A stretch of DNA of 64,000 bases, taken from Lunularia cruciata. Its lineage: Eukaryota > Streptophyta > Marchantiopsida > Lunulariales > Lunulariaceae. The stretch is taken from NCBI GenBank assembly GCA_948567375.1, contig OX419761.1, positions 36,768,501 through 36,832,500 of the forward strand, read 5' to 3'. The notes beneath the pieces are model-generated. The model was not told where the DNA came from. It saw nothing but the letters and a program-made list of their open reading frames with translations, and searched no databases. Shown piece by piece: positions 12,425 to 23,661 of this stretch. Within the stretch, counting starts at the first letter, position 1. Every line of letters starts with the position of its first letter. Position numbers and translations under genes: made by a program.

Positions 12425-14727
12425 ACCACCCCAAAGAAAAATAGGTAACAGTAGTATTTCTAGCTTACAAAGTACATGATATCTTCTTAGATGGAGTTCA
12501 CTTTGTATAACCTTCAAAATTTTGGTTGTAGTTCATCATTAAAGAGGTATGTGGCAAACTATTGTTGGCCAAATGCTAGTAAATTACTAAGAACAAGTTT
12601 TTCACTTGAGGATATGAGTCAAAAATGACTACAAGTGAAGGAAAGCATCATTAAGTTGTAGTTTGTTTATTATTTCCTATTTAATCTCTTGGGCATGAAC
12701 TACTCCTAGAAGGGAGTAGTGTCATCCTCTATGGTGCACTACAGAAAAGGGAAAGCTAAATATCACATTCACTACAAGGTTCCAATTTACTCTTAAAGGT
12801 GATGGCTTATTGCACTCCAAAGGCTCTTTCACTCCAAAGACTTTGACTCTAAAGATTCATACTACCTTTCCCTAAAGGCACAACTCTAGAGGTGTCTTTG
12901 CATTGGCCAAATACCTTTGCCTTTGATTCTATGATACTCCTAATGCTTTGAATGAAGCTTGACTCCTTAATACGTTGGTTCATTCCTTTGGATGCCTTAG
13001 AAATCATACATCCTAATTAAATATGACTGTACCTCTCCACACTCTAGCAAGTGTGATCTTATTGTGAAATTCCTCAACACTACTCAACACAAGCATTTAC
13101 CAACACTCAAAATAGAAGAAACACAATTTTTTAAGAACTCAAAGTCCTCTTTACTAAACTTTGATGGTAAGAGAAATTGAACCCAAATGATTTTAGGCCA
13201 AAGCCTTAAATACATTTTTGCTTTGCCACAAATGGATTTAGAGACTAAGTTGATTATTTGGAAATCTTCTATCTCTACCTACATCACACACTTAAGATTC
13301 TAATCCTCTCTTAGCTTACTCACATGTAGATTTATTAAATACCTTACCCATGTTAGGGAAGGTATCATGTCTTCCCCAAAGTCAATTTTCATTTACAACA
13401 CTTTGTACTTACCACTCCAAAGTCTTGCACAACTACAAATTACTATACAACTCTAAATGGCTTCCTCTTAAAGTATTTATAGCTACAAAAGTCTTTGGAT
13501 AACTTCTTACTCCAAATTTCTTATAATTACAAAAAAAACTGTGAAATTTCTTTGGACTAAAGTTCCTACCACAAGGAAATACCTATCTCTAAAATTCCTA
13601 AATTTAGGAATTTTAGAAATCAGTCTGCTCCCACTATCTGGCTATCTCAATCAGATAAGTATCAAAGGTCTCTAAAAACTTCTTCTTTGAATGCTCTCTA
13701 AGCCCAATAGCCAATTGGTCTATCCTCCCCTCTTTGTTGGTCTTCCCCTCCAATTTTTGACCTTGCAACTTGAGCTTATGAATCTTTGCCTCATTGCTCT
13801 AAGTTGCACTTCTTCTTTGAACATACCTACAAAGTGATCCTTGTCTTCTTCCAACTATTGGATCAACTTTCACTTCTACTAATCCAAGTATTGGGTCTTC
13901 TTCTTCATTACTCTTGCAATTCTTCTTGCACTTGGACTTGATCCGCCTTCTTCTCTTTCTTCAACTCTTTGGCCAGATGTTCCAACTAGATGGTCACCTC
14001 CTTAAAATACTCAGCCTTCTGCAAATTGAAAGTCATGATCTACCATGGAATTCTCCAACTCACCCCAAATGCCCACCACTTTCTCATCATTGACTACAAC
14101 TTGTATTTATTCACAAGTTGCTTCTACTTCTACTTGAGCCTGAATGCCTTTAACTCTCCTTGCAACTTCCTAGTTTCTTCCTTGCTTTGACTATGGTTTG
14201 TTGCAAGAGAGGTATTCTGCCTCTTGACCTCAAAGTTCTCTTGCACCATGGCAAGAGAACCTTCATTCACCTTCATTGCACCTCTTATTTGTATAAGTTT
14301 TTTAACTTGGCTAGTCTCTCTTGGCTTGGTCCTCCTTTGCACTTTGAGTGTAGATCTCCTTGTGCATGCTTCACACCAAGGTGGTATAATCTGCTATCTT
14401 TGTTCACTCTTCTTGATATTGGAGAAGTAAGAGCTCCATGAACTACAGTGATGCTCCTATCAAGTGGATGATGAAATGTGTTCCTTCTTTGATTGGTACT
14501 TGGGTTGTTTGGACCAATCCTTCTTCAAATTTGGTGTATAGTTCTAGTTGAAGGTCTTTGGCTTCATCTTCTATTTCTACTTTTGCTTTGGCTTCTACTT
14601 CTTCTTTTGCCAAAGGTCTTTGGCTTTGTATTGAACTTTGGGCCAAATCTCTTCTTCTTGTGGTTCCTTGGGTTGCTCTTGTTCTTCCTCTTTGACACCC
14701 ACTTCTTGATTTGGAGTAGGAGGTTTT
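12425..14727 (-). mobile_element. Large repeat L3, copy 1, left part (minus orientation)
   Basis: The sequence matches 47909-50200 in the same orientation. Shared blocks include TTATTTCCTATTTAA near 12670 and 48010, AACACTACTCAACACAAG against AACTACTCAATATAAAT, and GAAACACAAT near 13115 and 48468. The segment nearest 12.4 kb corresponds in reverse to LTR sequence at 56.6-57.2 kb. Past about 13.65 kb it becomes a region that codes for a coiled-coil-like protein on the minus strand. The copia element at 14728 interrupts it, and it resumes at 20760. Confidence 0.6.
13990..14700 (-). pseudogene. Decayed coiled-coil ORF in L3 repeat
   Basis: On the minus strand, fragments at 14443-14646 (Lys/Glu/Ala-rich, with KEEVEAKAKVEIEDEAKDLQ) and 14130-14342 (with EETRKLQGELKAF) look like a charged, heptad-rich coiled coil. 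Stops and shifts break them. Similar charged fragments occur on the minus strand of the second L3 copy, for example 50363-50575. I recognise no catalytic domain. It may be the extra ORF of a large gypsy element or a non-autonomous element's protein; the function is unknown. Confidence 0.35.
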
Positions 14728-15541
14728 TGTTAAGTGTGGAATCTGATTAATTACAACATTGCTATATGGGAATATTGACGAGTCAATAGAAGACAGATCT
14801 CTACAAAATCATAGAATTGTAAGTACAAGATAATCTTCAACTATGGAATTCCATTTGTGGAAATGCATAGAAAGGAAGCTCATGTTGGGACTGATTTCTT
14901 TCTTAACACTTATCTCGATGAAAATGTCTTCTCAAGGGCTTTCTATAAACATCAAGATCATGGTAAAAAAAGCTCTATAAAAGAAGTTATGCCCATATAA
15001 AATTCAAGACAAATATTTCTTGTGAGAGCTATGGGATCCTATTGTAGGACTTACATGAAAGCTATGGGGATATGGGAATGGCTCATGCGGGAGTAAGGGA
15101 TTGCAAGACCTTGGTAATGGCTCCTAATGAAAATGCTATGAGACTATGGGAATGTACCCTACAAGTAGCTATGGGAATGGATCACACTTGTAGAACTTTG
15201 TGAGGTGACATGTATCAATTGGTATCATACAATCTAAGGTTTAGATATCAGATCAATTGGCAACACACATTTATGAACTAGATAAAGGACTCCAAGTGCA
15301 AATGTATATGTGTGTGTATATATATATATGAGAGTTAGCGGTCAATGGTGATTTTGAAAATTCTTGAATAAATAAAATCTTGTGCAATTATGGACATAGG
15401 TAGACATTGGCTGAACCACATGAAATTTGTATAATTTCTAGCATATTTTTCTTGACAAGATTGATGAATAAATGTTGTTCAATAGAATAGCTAGATTTGT
15501 ATTTCTATTAGTCTCTCAAATCTAGTGCAATTTCTCCAATA
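14728..15541 (+). repeat. 5' LTR of copia element
   Basis: It starts TGTTAAGTGTGG and ends TCCAATA, with the expected final CA decayed to TA. It matches 19470-20759 apart from the insertion there. It contains a short TG/TA-rich run near 15307-15330. Confidence 0.8.
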
Positions 15542-15543
15542 AG

Positions 15544-15555
15544 TAGTATTAGAGC
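15544..15555 (+). other. Primer binding site of copia element
   Basis: TAGTATTAGAGC lies two bases after the LTR and matches TGGTATCAGAGC (initiator tRNA-Met complement) at 10 of 12 positions. Both differences are transitions. Confidence 0.7.
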
Positions 15556-15581
15556 ATTGGTTTTGGAGAGAGAGCATAATA

Positions 15582-16375
15582 ATGGCAAAAGATGGGAAAG
15601 TCAAAATTGACAAATTCAATGGTAAAGATTTTGGATTTTTAAAGGCAGATCAAGGACTATCTATACCATAAGAAGTTGCACCTACTCTTGAGGCAAAAAA
15701 GCCAAAAAAGATAGAAGAAGTTGAGTAGGACCGTCTAGATTGACAAGCGTTGGGTGTGGTCATAGTGATATTGGCAAGAAATGTTGCATATAACATTGCC
15801 TACAAGAAGACTACTCACAAGTTTATTAAAGCATTATCTAATATGTATGAGAAACCTTTAGCCTTGAACAAGATATTCTTGATTTGCAAGTTAGTCAGCA
15901 CAAGGATGAAAGAAAGTGCATCAATTCAAGACCATGTGATTGATTTCAAGTCCATCATTCCAAAATTGGAATTTATGAAGATCAATTTCAATGATGAAGT
16001 TCAAGCATTGTTGCTATTATCATCACTACATGATGATAATTAGGGAAAAATAGTCATAGAAGTGAGTAGTTCATTAGGATCAAGTGATCTCAAGTTTGAG
16101 AGTACACAAGATTTGATTCTTAATGAAGACAACCATAGACATAAATCTTTAGAATGATCAAGTGTGGTGCTATTTGTTGAGAGTAGAGGCAGATAGACTC
16201 CATGAGGTCAGAGTTAGAGAAATGGTAGATCAAAGTCAAGGAAGAGAAGTGAGTCAATAAGCCACAAAGAAGTAAGTAAAGAAGTTATGTGTTGGAATTG
16301 GAATAAGCTTGGTCACTTCATGAATCAATGTAAAGTCCAAAGAGGAGGAGAACTATGTGAAAATAGCAACAGAAC
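15582..16375 (+). pseudogene. copia gag remnant with zinc knuckle
   Basis: ATG at 15582 begins MAKDGKVKIDKFNGKDF, a typical copia gag start. The UBN2-type gag body follows (15750-16043, including KALSNMYEKPLALNK and SSLHDDN). The CCHC zinc knuckle at 16287-16335 reads CWNWNKLGHFMNQC, where the second cysteine is Trp, so the zinc site is broken. Stops occur after DQGLSIP and after SLHDDN. Confidence 0.75.
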
Positions 16376-16394
16376 AAGAGGATGCACTTGTTTG

Positions 16395-17610
16395 CTTGTA
16401 TGTAGAGTGTCTCATAGAATCTTGGTTATAGATTCTATTGCAACTTTTCACTCTATCCCATGTAAAGAGTTGATGCATAACTTTGTTGCAAGAAACCTTG
16501 GAAAGGTTCACCTTGTTGACAATAAACTCTTATTTATTGAAGGAAAAGACAATGTGAACTTAAAGACCTCTCAAGCGGCAATTTGGACTTTGACAAATGT
16601 TGAGTATATCCCTAAATTGATGGGGAATTTGATTTCCATAGGTCAGCTAGATGGGGAAATCTGATTCTGGCACAAGGACAAAAGTTTGGAATCTTGTATG
16701 TTACAAGAAAATCAGACCATTTGATTATTGAAAGCCCAAGATCATCTTGCTAACATGCATGATAGTTGTTGATGCACTGTGTCCTTTGATCTTATGGCAC
16801 CAAAGACTTGGTCACATGTGTGAGAAGGGTATGAAGTAGTTAGTTGCAAATGGCCAGAATTAGGAATTGAAGGATGTTCAACTTGGCTTTTGTGAACCAT
16901 GTGTTTTGGGAAAGCAAAAGCAAGTTACCTTCACAAAGGCTACAAGAGCACCAAAAGCAAAAAGCTAGAGTTAATACATACAGATGTGTTTGGCTCACCT
17001 TCAATTGAGTCACTTGGAGGATCTTACTACTACATCATCAGATTATGCTACCAAGAAGGTATGGGTTTGTAAGGATTTATTTTTTGAAAAATAAATCAGA
17101 TGCGTTCAATGTTTTGAAGCAATGGAAATTTGAGGTTGAAAATCAATTGTGTGAAATCTAATAATGGTGGAGAGTATAGTAGCAATGAGTTTAGAGACTA
17201 CTATATAAATAATATGATTAAATTGTCAAAAATATCCTTGCGACACCACAACAAAATGGTATGGCTGAATGCTTGGACATAACTCTCAATGAGAGAGTTA
17301 GATGCATAAGACTACAAGCATGGTTGCCAAAAACATTTTGGGCAAAGGCAATTAGCACAATTGCATACCTCATGAATTGAGAACAGTCAATCCCTTTCGG
17401 ATTCAAGATCCTTGAGGAGGAATGGTCATAAAAGAAGGTGGATCTCTCATACTTAGAGAACCTTCATTTGTGTCTCATATGCAAGGATTCAAGATAATGT
17501 AATGATAGGGACAAGCTTGATTCAAAATCAAAGAAGTGTTTCTTCATTGAATACAAACCAAACATGTGTTATTGTCTTTGGAATGAAGATGATTGAATAG
17601 TGCTCAAAAG
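16395..17610 (+). pseudogene. copia protease and integrase remnant
   Basis: The protease (about 16395-16660) is readable as VIDSIATFHSIPCKEL, GKVHLVDN and YIPKLMGNLISIGQLD. The active-site triad D-S-G is D-S-I, so catalysis would be lost. The GAG-pre-integrase and integrase core follow in several frames (LIHTDVFGSPSIESLGGSYYY near 16970-17030; SNNGGEYSSNEF near 17159-17195). Stops are dense. Confidence 0.7.
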
Positions 17611-17899
17611 TAGAGATATCATTTCTATAAGAATGCAATGTATAAAGATAAGCTTGGATTAGGCTTGAGGTTATAAAGGAACAAGCAAATCATCAAGAAG
17701 AAGTAGTGTTGGAAGACATTTCAAAGAATGATGTAGTAGTAAAAGGAGTTTGGTAGAAACTAGAGAGAACACACAAGATCCAATCATGCTTACAATTGAT
17801 TTGAGAAGATCTACTAGATTGCATGAACTAATAGAGAGGTGTTCCCCATCCATGTATTCCTTACTCAAGATAGAAAATGGTGAACTTGAGTATTACTCA

Positions 17900-19400
17900 A
17901 AGGTAATGCAAAAGGAATACTCATTGCACCAGGATCTTGCAATGAAGGAAGAAATGTCATCTTTAGAAAAGAATGAGACTTGGTCAATGACCAAGCTGCT
18001 AGAGGAGAAAAAGGTATTGCAAAACAAATGGGTGTACAGAATCAAGAAGAACATGATGGAAGCAAGTGGTACAAGGCTAGACTTGTGGAAAAAGGTTTTC
18101 AACAAACCAAGGGTATAGATTACAATGAGACTTTCTCTCCCATATTTAAGATGACTATAATCATATTAGTCTTGGGTCTTGTGACTACAAAGGATTTACA
18201 TCTAGAGCAACTAGATATAAAAACATCATTTCTACATGGAGACATTGAGGAAGATATATATCTGGTACAACCAAAGGAGTTTCAAATAACTAATAAGGAG
18301 AATATGGTCTACAAGCTGAAGAAGAGCCTCTATGGTATGAAATAGGCTTCTCAATAATGGTATGTAAAATTTGATGGCTTTATGGCCAACAATGGTTACA
18401 CCATATGCAAAATGGATCATTGTTACTACATTAAGTTATTTCTTGATTCATACATCATCTTCCTAATTTATGTTGATAATATGTTGGTTGTTGGATCCAA
18501 CATGAGTGAAATCAACAAGCTAAAGTGCCAATTGTCTGATTCATTTGAAATGAAAGAACTAGATACTTGGAATGAGGATTAGTAGAGACAAATTTTCAAG
18601 TTCTTTAAAGTTGTCTCAAGAGACATCAAGAAGTTTCTGGAAAAAATTGGTCTATAGCATGCTACAATTTGAACCGCTCTCCTTTGGGAAGTCACTTCAA
18701 ACTCTCTAAGGAGCAATCACCAAGAACTAATGCAGATAGAGAATACATGAGCAAAGTACCTTATGCATCAATATTTGGCAGTTTGATGTATGCAATGGTA
18801 TGCATTAGGCTAGACATTGCTTGTGGTGGAAGTTGTAAGTAGATTCATGTCAAAACCATGAAGAGAGGTTTGGAAGCAATAAAATGGTTATTATGTTACT
18901 TGAAAGGTACCTTTGATAAGGCACTTTGCTTCAATAAAATAGATGCTAGTTTGGAGGGCTTCATTGATGCAGATTTGGGAGGAAACTTGGATAAAAAAAA
19001 GAGCACTACAATGTATATGTTTACCTTAGGTAGTATTGTCATTAGTTGGATGCCTTGATTGCAGAAGAGTGTTGTTCTTCCACCACAAAAATTGAGTACA
19101 TAATCATCTCAAAGGCTAGCAAGGAGATGATCTAGTTGAAAAGCTTTATGGTAGATATAGGCAAGAAATAAGATTACAATATACTCAATAGTGATAGCCA
19201 AAGTGCTATCAATCTTGTAGAGAATCTTTTGTTTCATGTTAGGACAAAGTATATTCAATTGAGGCATCATTTAATTCATGAATTGATAAATGGTGGAGTA
19301 CTAACTTTGGTAGAGATTGTTGGAGTAAGCAATCCCATAGATATTTTTACCAAAGCAGTTATAATTGAAGCTCAAGCAATGCATAGTTGAACTTGGACTC
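17900..19400 (+). pseudogene. copia reverse transcriptase and RNase H remnant
   Basis: Recognisable blocks are EEMSSLEKNETWSM and NKWVYRIKKN (17950-18060), ARLVEKGFQQTKGIDYNETF (18073-18132), LDIKTSFLHGDIEEDIY (18211-18261) and YKLKKSLYGMK (18310-18342). The catalytic YVDD box reads YVDN at 18469-18480, so one catalytic Asp is lost. RNase H follows with FIDADLGGNLDKKKSTT (18961-19011), DSQSAINLVEN (19193-19225) and RTKYIQLRHHLIHEL. Frameshifts separate the blocks. Confidence 0.8.
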
Positions 19401-19469
19401 CAAAATCAATTGATTAGAAAAATCATGTATATTAGAGTGATAAGTAATGTCAAACTCCACGTGAGAGAT

Positions 19470-20759
19470 TGTTAAGTGTGGAGTCTGATTAATTATGAGA
19501 ATGCTCTATGGGAATGTTGAAGAGTCAATATGGGACAGATCTTCTATGGGAGTGTAGAAGTGTAAGAACGAGACAGATCTTCAACTACATGGTTTATAGA
19601 AGTGCATAGAATGCAACTCACATTAAGACTAATTTCTTTGTGAATACTTATGAAAATGAGGTGTGCTTTACCTTGTTGGAAGCATCTACTCAAGGGCTTT
19701 CCATAAATACCAAGATCATAGTAAATAAAACTCTATAAAAGAAGTTACATCCACCTAAAGTTCAAGACAAATATGTCTTGTGAGACTTGCAAGATTCTAT
19801 TGTGGGATGGTTGGAATGACTCTTACGGGAAAGATTATGGAATGAGAATGTAAATTACAAGTAGCTACAAAAATGAATCCTACTTGTAGAACTTTGTGAG
19901 GTGACATTTACTAATTGGTACCAAATATTCTAGGGTTTGGATACAAGATCAAATAGCACAACACGTTCCAGAACTAGATAAATGACTCCATGTAATATTC
20001 TAAGGATAGGAGAACCCTCAAGAGAAACACATGAGAAGAAACAAAAAGCTTCACACTCAATACTCCAATGCCCCAAAGGAGCAACTTGTCTTTATTATAT
20101 AGCAAAGAGGATTTCCTCAAAGGAATCTCTACCCTTGGATCAAAACATGGATTGGTGACATGTCAACAAGATCTACTCTTAGATTAGTTGTATGGATAGG
20201 TGACATGTCAATTCTTGTCCTACCTGGTTGGTCAAATAATCTTAACTAGAAGGAATATTTAGGGAATCTACCTATAAGAAGCTCAAAATCACATGGATGA
20301 AATACTATTGGAAAGCCTTTATCATTTTCAAGGCCTAATTCATTTGTTTAGGCTTCCAAAATTGGCTCTGAAGTTTCTAGTGTGTTTTTGACTCCTACCA
20401 TATTAGTGGAAATCCTCTTTTGGTGACACCACTATCTAGTCTACCTAATCCATCATATATAATATCTTTCTAGATGTTACCAAGCCAAATTTCACCTATA
20501 GATAATATGCCTAGCTAATGGTATTACACTCCAAGTGCAAATGTATATATACTTTACAGTTGGCGATCAATGGTGACTTCAAAAATTCTTGAATAAAGAA
20601 AATCTTGTGTACTTGTGGATATAGGTAGATGTTGTCAAAACCACATGAAATTTCTATGCATGTTTTTCTTGTCCAGATTGATGAATGAATTTTGCTCCAT
20701 AGAATAGCCACATTTGTATTCCTATTGCTCACTCAAATCCAATGTGATTTCTTCCAACA
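19470..20759 (+). repeat. 3' LTR of copia element, split by insertion
   Basis: It begins TGTTAAGTGTGGAGTCTG and ends CTTCCAACA. Removing 19991-20528 and one copy of CTCCA leaves about 747 bp, close to the 814-bp 5' LTR. Sequence resumes after the insertion with CTCCAAGTGCAAATGTAT, as in 15290-15307. Confidence 0.85.
19991..20528 (+). mobile_element. Solo LTR (family L2) nested in copia LTR, perfect 5-bp TSD
   Basis: The 538-bp insert starts TGTAAT and ends ATTACA, a perfect 6-bp inverted terminal repeat with the TG...CA ends of LTRs. It is flanked by CTCCA on both sides (19986-19990 and 20529-20533). The uninterrupted target is seen in the 5' LTR (GACTCCAAGTGC at 15289). No coding sequence is present, so this is a solo LTR left by recombination between two LTRs. 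A related copy occupies 59456-60187. Confidence 0.92.
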
Positions 20760-22450
20760 GTTCTTTGGTGTGATATAAGGCCTTTTCTTGCACCTCCACT
20801 TCTTCTTGATCTATTTGCTAGTCCAGATTTAGAGCAAATTACAAGTCTTCATATTGCTCCTCTTCGTCCACTTTGGAAGCAGATCCTATAAGGTGATAGA
20901 ATATTCTTCCTCTTTCTCAATATCTTTGGCTTCTTCTTTTGATGAAGACACTTCAATCACCTCTGCATTCAACCTCACCTCTTTGTTGGCCTTTGCGGTT
21001 TCTAGGGAATGGTTTGCTTCCTCTTAGTGATATTTGGGATCATTCCTTCTTCTTCTACTAGCACAAATTTTATGATCTTTACATACTTGGAATCAACAAC
21101 CTAATACTTCTTGATTAACAATTGGCTTTTGGGTTGGGATGAAAAGTACCCAATTGGGTGGAAGTGACTAGAGAAGTTCTTATGCTCCCTCTTTATCAGC
21201 AAATTGATCCCATGTAGAAATGTATTGCAAATGGGGCCAAATAGGTCGCTCTTCCTTCTAGCTCGATGTCCTTATGTTGTTCTCTTGCTTGCAAATGAAA
21301 CATCTATGCCTAGTTGATAGCTTTCTCTTGGTACATGTACTCAAAGAAGACCACATGACTATTCAAACAACTTCATAACTCCCTCTAGGGTCACTCTTTA
21401 GGCTGGGACTTTGTAACTTACCACATTCCATTTGTTATTCTTTGATTACTTATTAGTGAAGGTCACCTTGATATCATCATTAACTCTTGATCAACAAACT
21501 TTATCTTCAATGTCATTGCTCCGATTGATCTTGCATTCGGTCTGAGTACCATCCTCCAATGTTCCTCGGTTCAATTGAAGGAATTTTCTCTCATGTCCCC
21601 TGAGGTCTTCTACTTCTTCCCATTCATCTCATAGATGATGGTGAAGTCTTTCAACTCCCAATTTTAGAGCAAGAATTCCAAATGTTTGCTTTGGATTACC
21701 TCACTATTACAACGGATAGCCCATTTGTTTATTATTGGGGTGTAAAGGATATCTTTAGGGACCTTCTTACAGTTTCTTGGACTAAAAACCATGTTTCATG
21801 TTGAGTATGGAAGGGGATGAATGCAAAGGCTAAACAACTCCAAAGACTAGGAGAACTACAAAAGCTTGCTAAGACTTAAGAAATTTGGCTTAATTAACTT
21901 TGAAAACAAAATTGTTTTTTTGTAAAGTGAAATTTATCCTTAGGCACTTAGTTTTATAGTCAAATTCCAAGGTCATTCTTCAATCATTATGTGGTTGAAT
22001 GGTTGGTGAGCACTCCTCTTCCTCACATGCAAAGTCCTCAGTGTACAAGAAGTAGTCTCTCTCCACACATGTCAAGCCCTTGGTGAGTAGTACTTCTCCA
22101 CACATGCAAAAAAATCCCTAAAAGGTCACTCACACATGCAAAGCCATCACCAAATGTGAACATTCTTCTTAAATGCAAATTGTCTTTGGTAGCAATTCTT
22201 TATCTAGGTGGCAATGCATTCAAATCTTTTTACAGTCTTTGGGTATAAAGCTTGGGTCACAAAGGTACTCAGACGTGTGTTATTTCTCTCAGATCATCCT
22301 TCAAGTTTAACTTCTAAGCATCCTTCCCTTCAAATGCTCTTTGCTTTGTACCTCCTCCATTTGGACTTTTACCTACTTTTACATTTGAACTTTTACCTAC
22401 AACTATGAAAGATACTTCTACTAAGAAGTTTCACTTCCAAAACAATAAGT
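20760..22450 (-). mobile_element. Large repeat L3, copy 1, right part
   Basis: The L3 sequence interrupted at 14727 continues here. CT-rich DNA on the plus strand corresponds to a charged Glu/Lys-rich reading on the minus strand. The block around 21030-21110 (CCTTCTTCTTCTACTAGCAC, then ATCTTTACATACTT) parallels 50560-50600. Reading frames are broken. The right boundary is diffuse, around 22.4-22.5 kb. Confidence 0.5.
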
Positions 22451-23661
22451 TATTTTGCCTTATCCTTACAAATAATAATGAATTGAACAAAAAATAATTT
22501 TTTTCTGAAAATATGTACTCCACTTAGCATCTTTAAGAATTATCTTAATTGTTGCCGTACCTTTCTTTTTTCCAAGTTTTAAGTAAACAATCCACTTCTA
22601 CTATTTCATTTAGAGCACTTTTCTTAATAAGAGTATATGAGAAGCGAAGTGAATGTAAGTACTCTAAACATATTCTAGAAGAAGAAAAAATTGTATTATG
22701 GTGATTGTTTCCCTTAATAAGTATGTGAAAGCTACTAATTTGTAGGGTTTAGAGAGAATTTGTAGAGTTTGTAAAGAGACCAACCGCACTTTGATTGCAA
22801 TGATGTACAAAGATGAAAAATAGAGCCAGACTACTCCATTACAACAAGCAAATTCACATTTCTTTTGGATGAATATTTTTACGAAACAACCTTAATGTTT
22901 ACTAAAAGAAAGTTAAAATCCCCATAGAAACCTATGTAAGGTGCTCATTCATTCATATGAAATGTGTTCTCAAGTCAATTCATTTGCCCCGATGATATTA
23001 AATATTTTCAAGGGGTTCATCATAATAATTGTAATCGGTGAAGTATTTTCATAGAAATATAAACAACTGCATTCATAAAACAAAAGAAAACGATATCTAA
23101 TATAAAACTCATGGGACTAAAGAATGCGCAATTTCTATTGTTTGATTGTGAGCAAACCCAAAGGAGCAAAGGAAAGAGACAAAAAGAAAAACATGGCAAC
23201 AAGAAAGTGTTTTGTCGTCTCCGTCCACTATAGAGACAAAAACCTCTCATAGTAGAGAAGTCGTGGGGGCAAGTACTAAGCTTCAAAATGATCCCAATGT
23301 TACTCGCACGTTGATCCTGCTCATGCAATCTTTGTAAGGTTCACCATTCTATTTCCCCATCGACTGCATGTTGCGGAAGTCAATTTCCATTCAGCTCCAT
23401 GTTACTTTCTCAATTACGCAGTGTTACAAAGGGGCTCATTCCCGAGAAATCTTAGCATTAGTGGACAGTCTCATCCATAAGGATCACAGGGGTTACTCTA
23501 GGCCGACTATTGCGGGCAGCACTCGCTGGTGTAATGATACCAAACATGTAAGAGTTCATCGACTTTATGTGACATCAAATTTCAGCCCCAAACTAAACAG
23601 GGGGGACAGATCTGAACAGGCCAAAAACCAGCTGTTTTCAGTTGGTATTAAAGGGTTGCAT
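22451..23661. other. Transition from AT-rich repeats to gene island
   Basis: Base composition shifts at about 22.9-23.2 kb: CpG reappears and long AT runs stop. No gene is recognised before the YCF54 stop codon. The last part presumably includes the YCF54 3' UTR. Short ORFs on both strands here match nothing I know. Confidence 0.4.

Larger units (their letters stand above)
14728..20759 (+). mobile_element. Decayed Ty1/copia LTR retrotransposon with nested solo LTR
   Basis: LTRs at 14728-15541 and 19470-20759 both begin TGTTAAGTGTGGA. They flank gag, protease, integrase, reverse transcriptase and RNase H in copia order. The 3' LTR is longer because it contains the 538-bp insertion at 19991-20528. 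The flanks are GTTTT (14723-14727) and GTTCT (20760-20764), a 5-bp target-site duplication with one change. The target is the L3 repeat, which resumes at 20760. All coding segments are broken. Confidence 0.88.
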
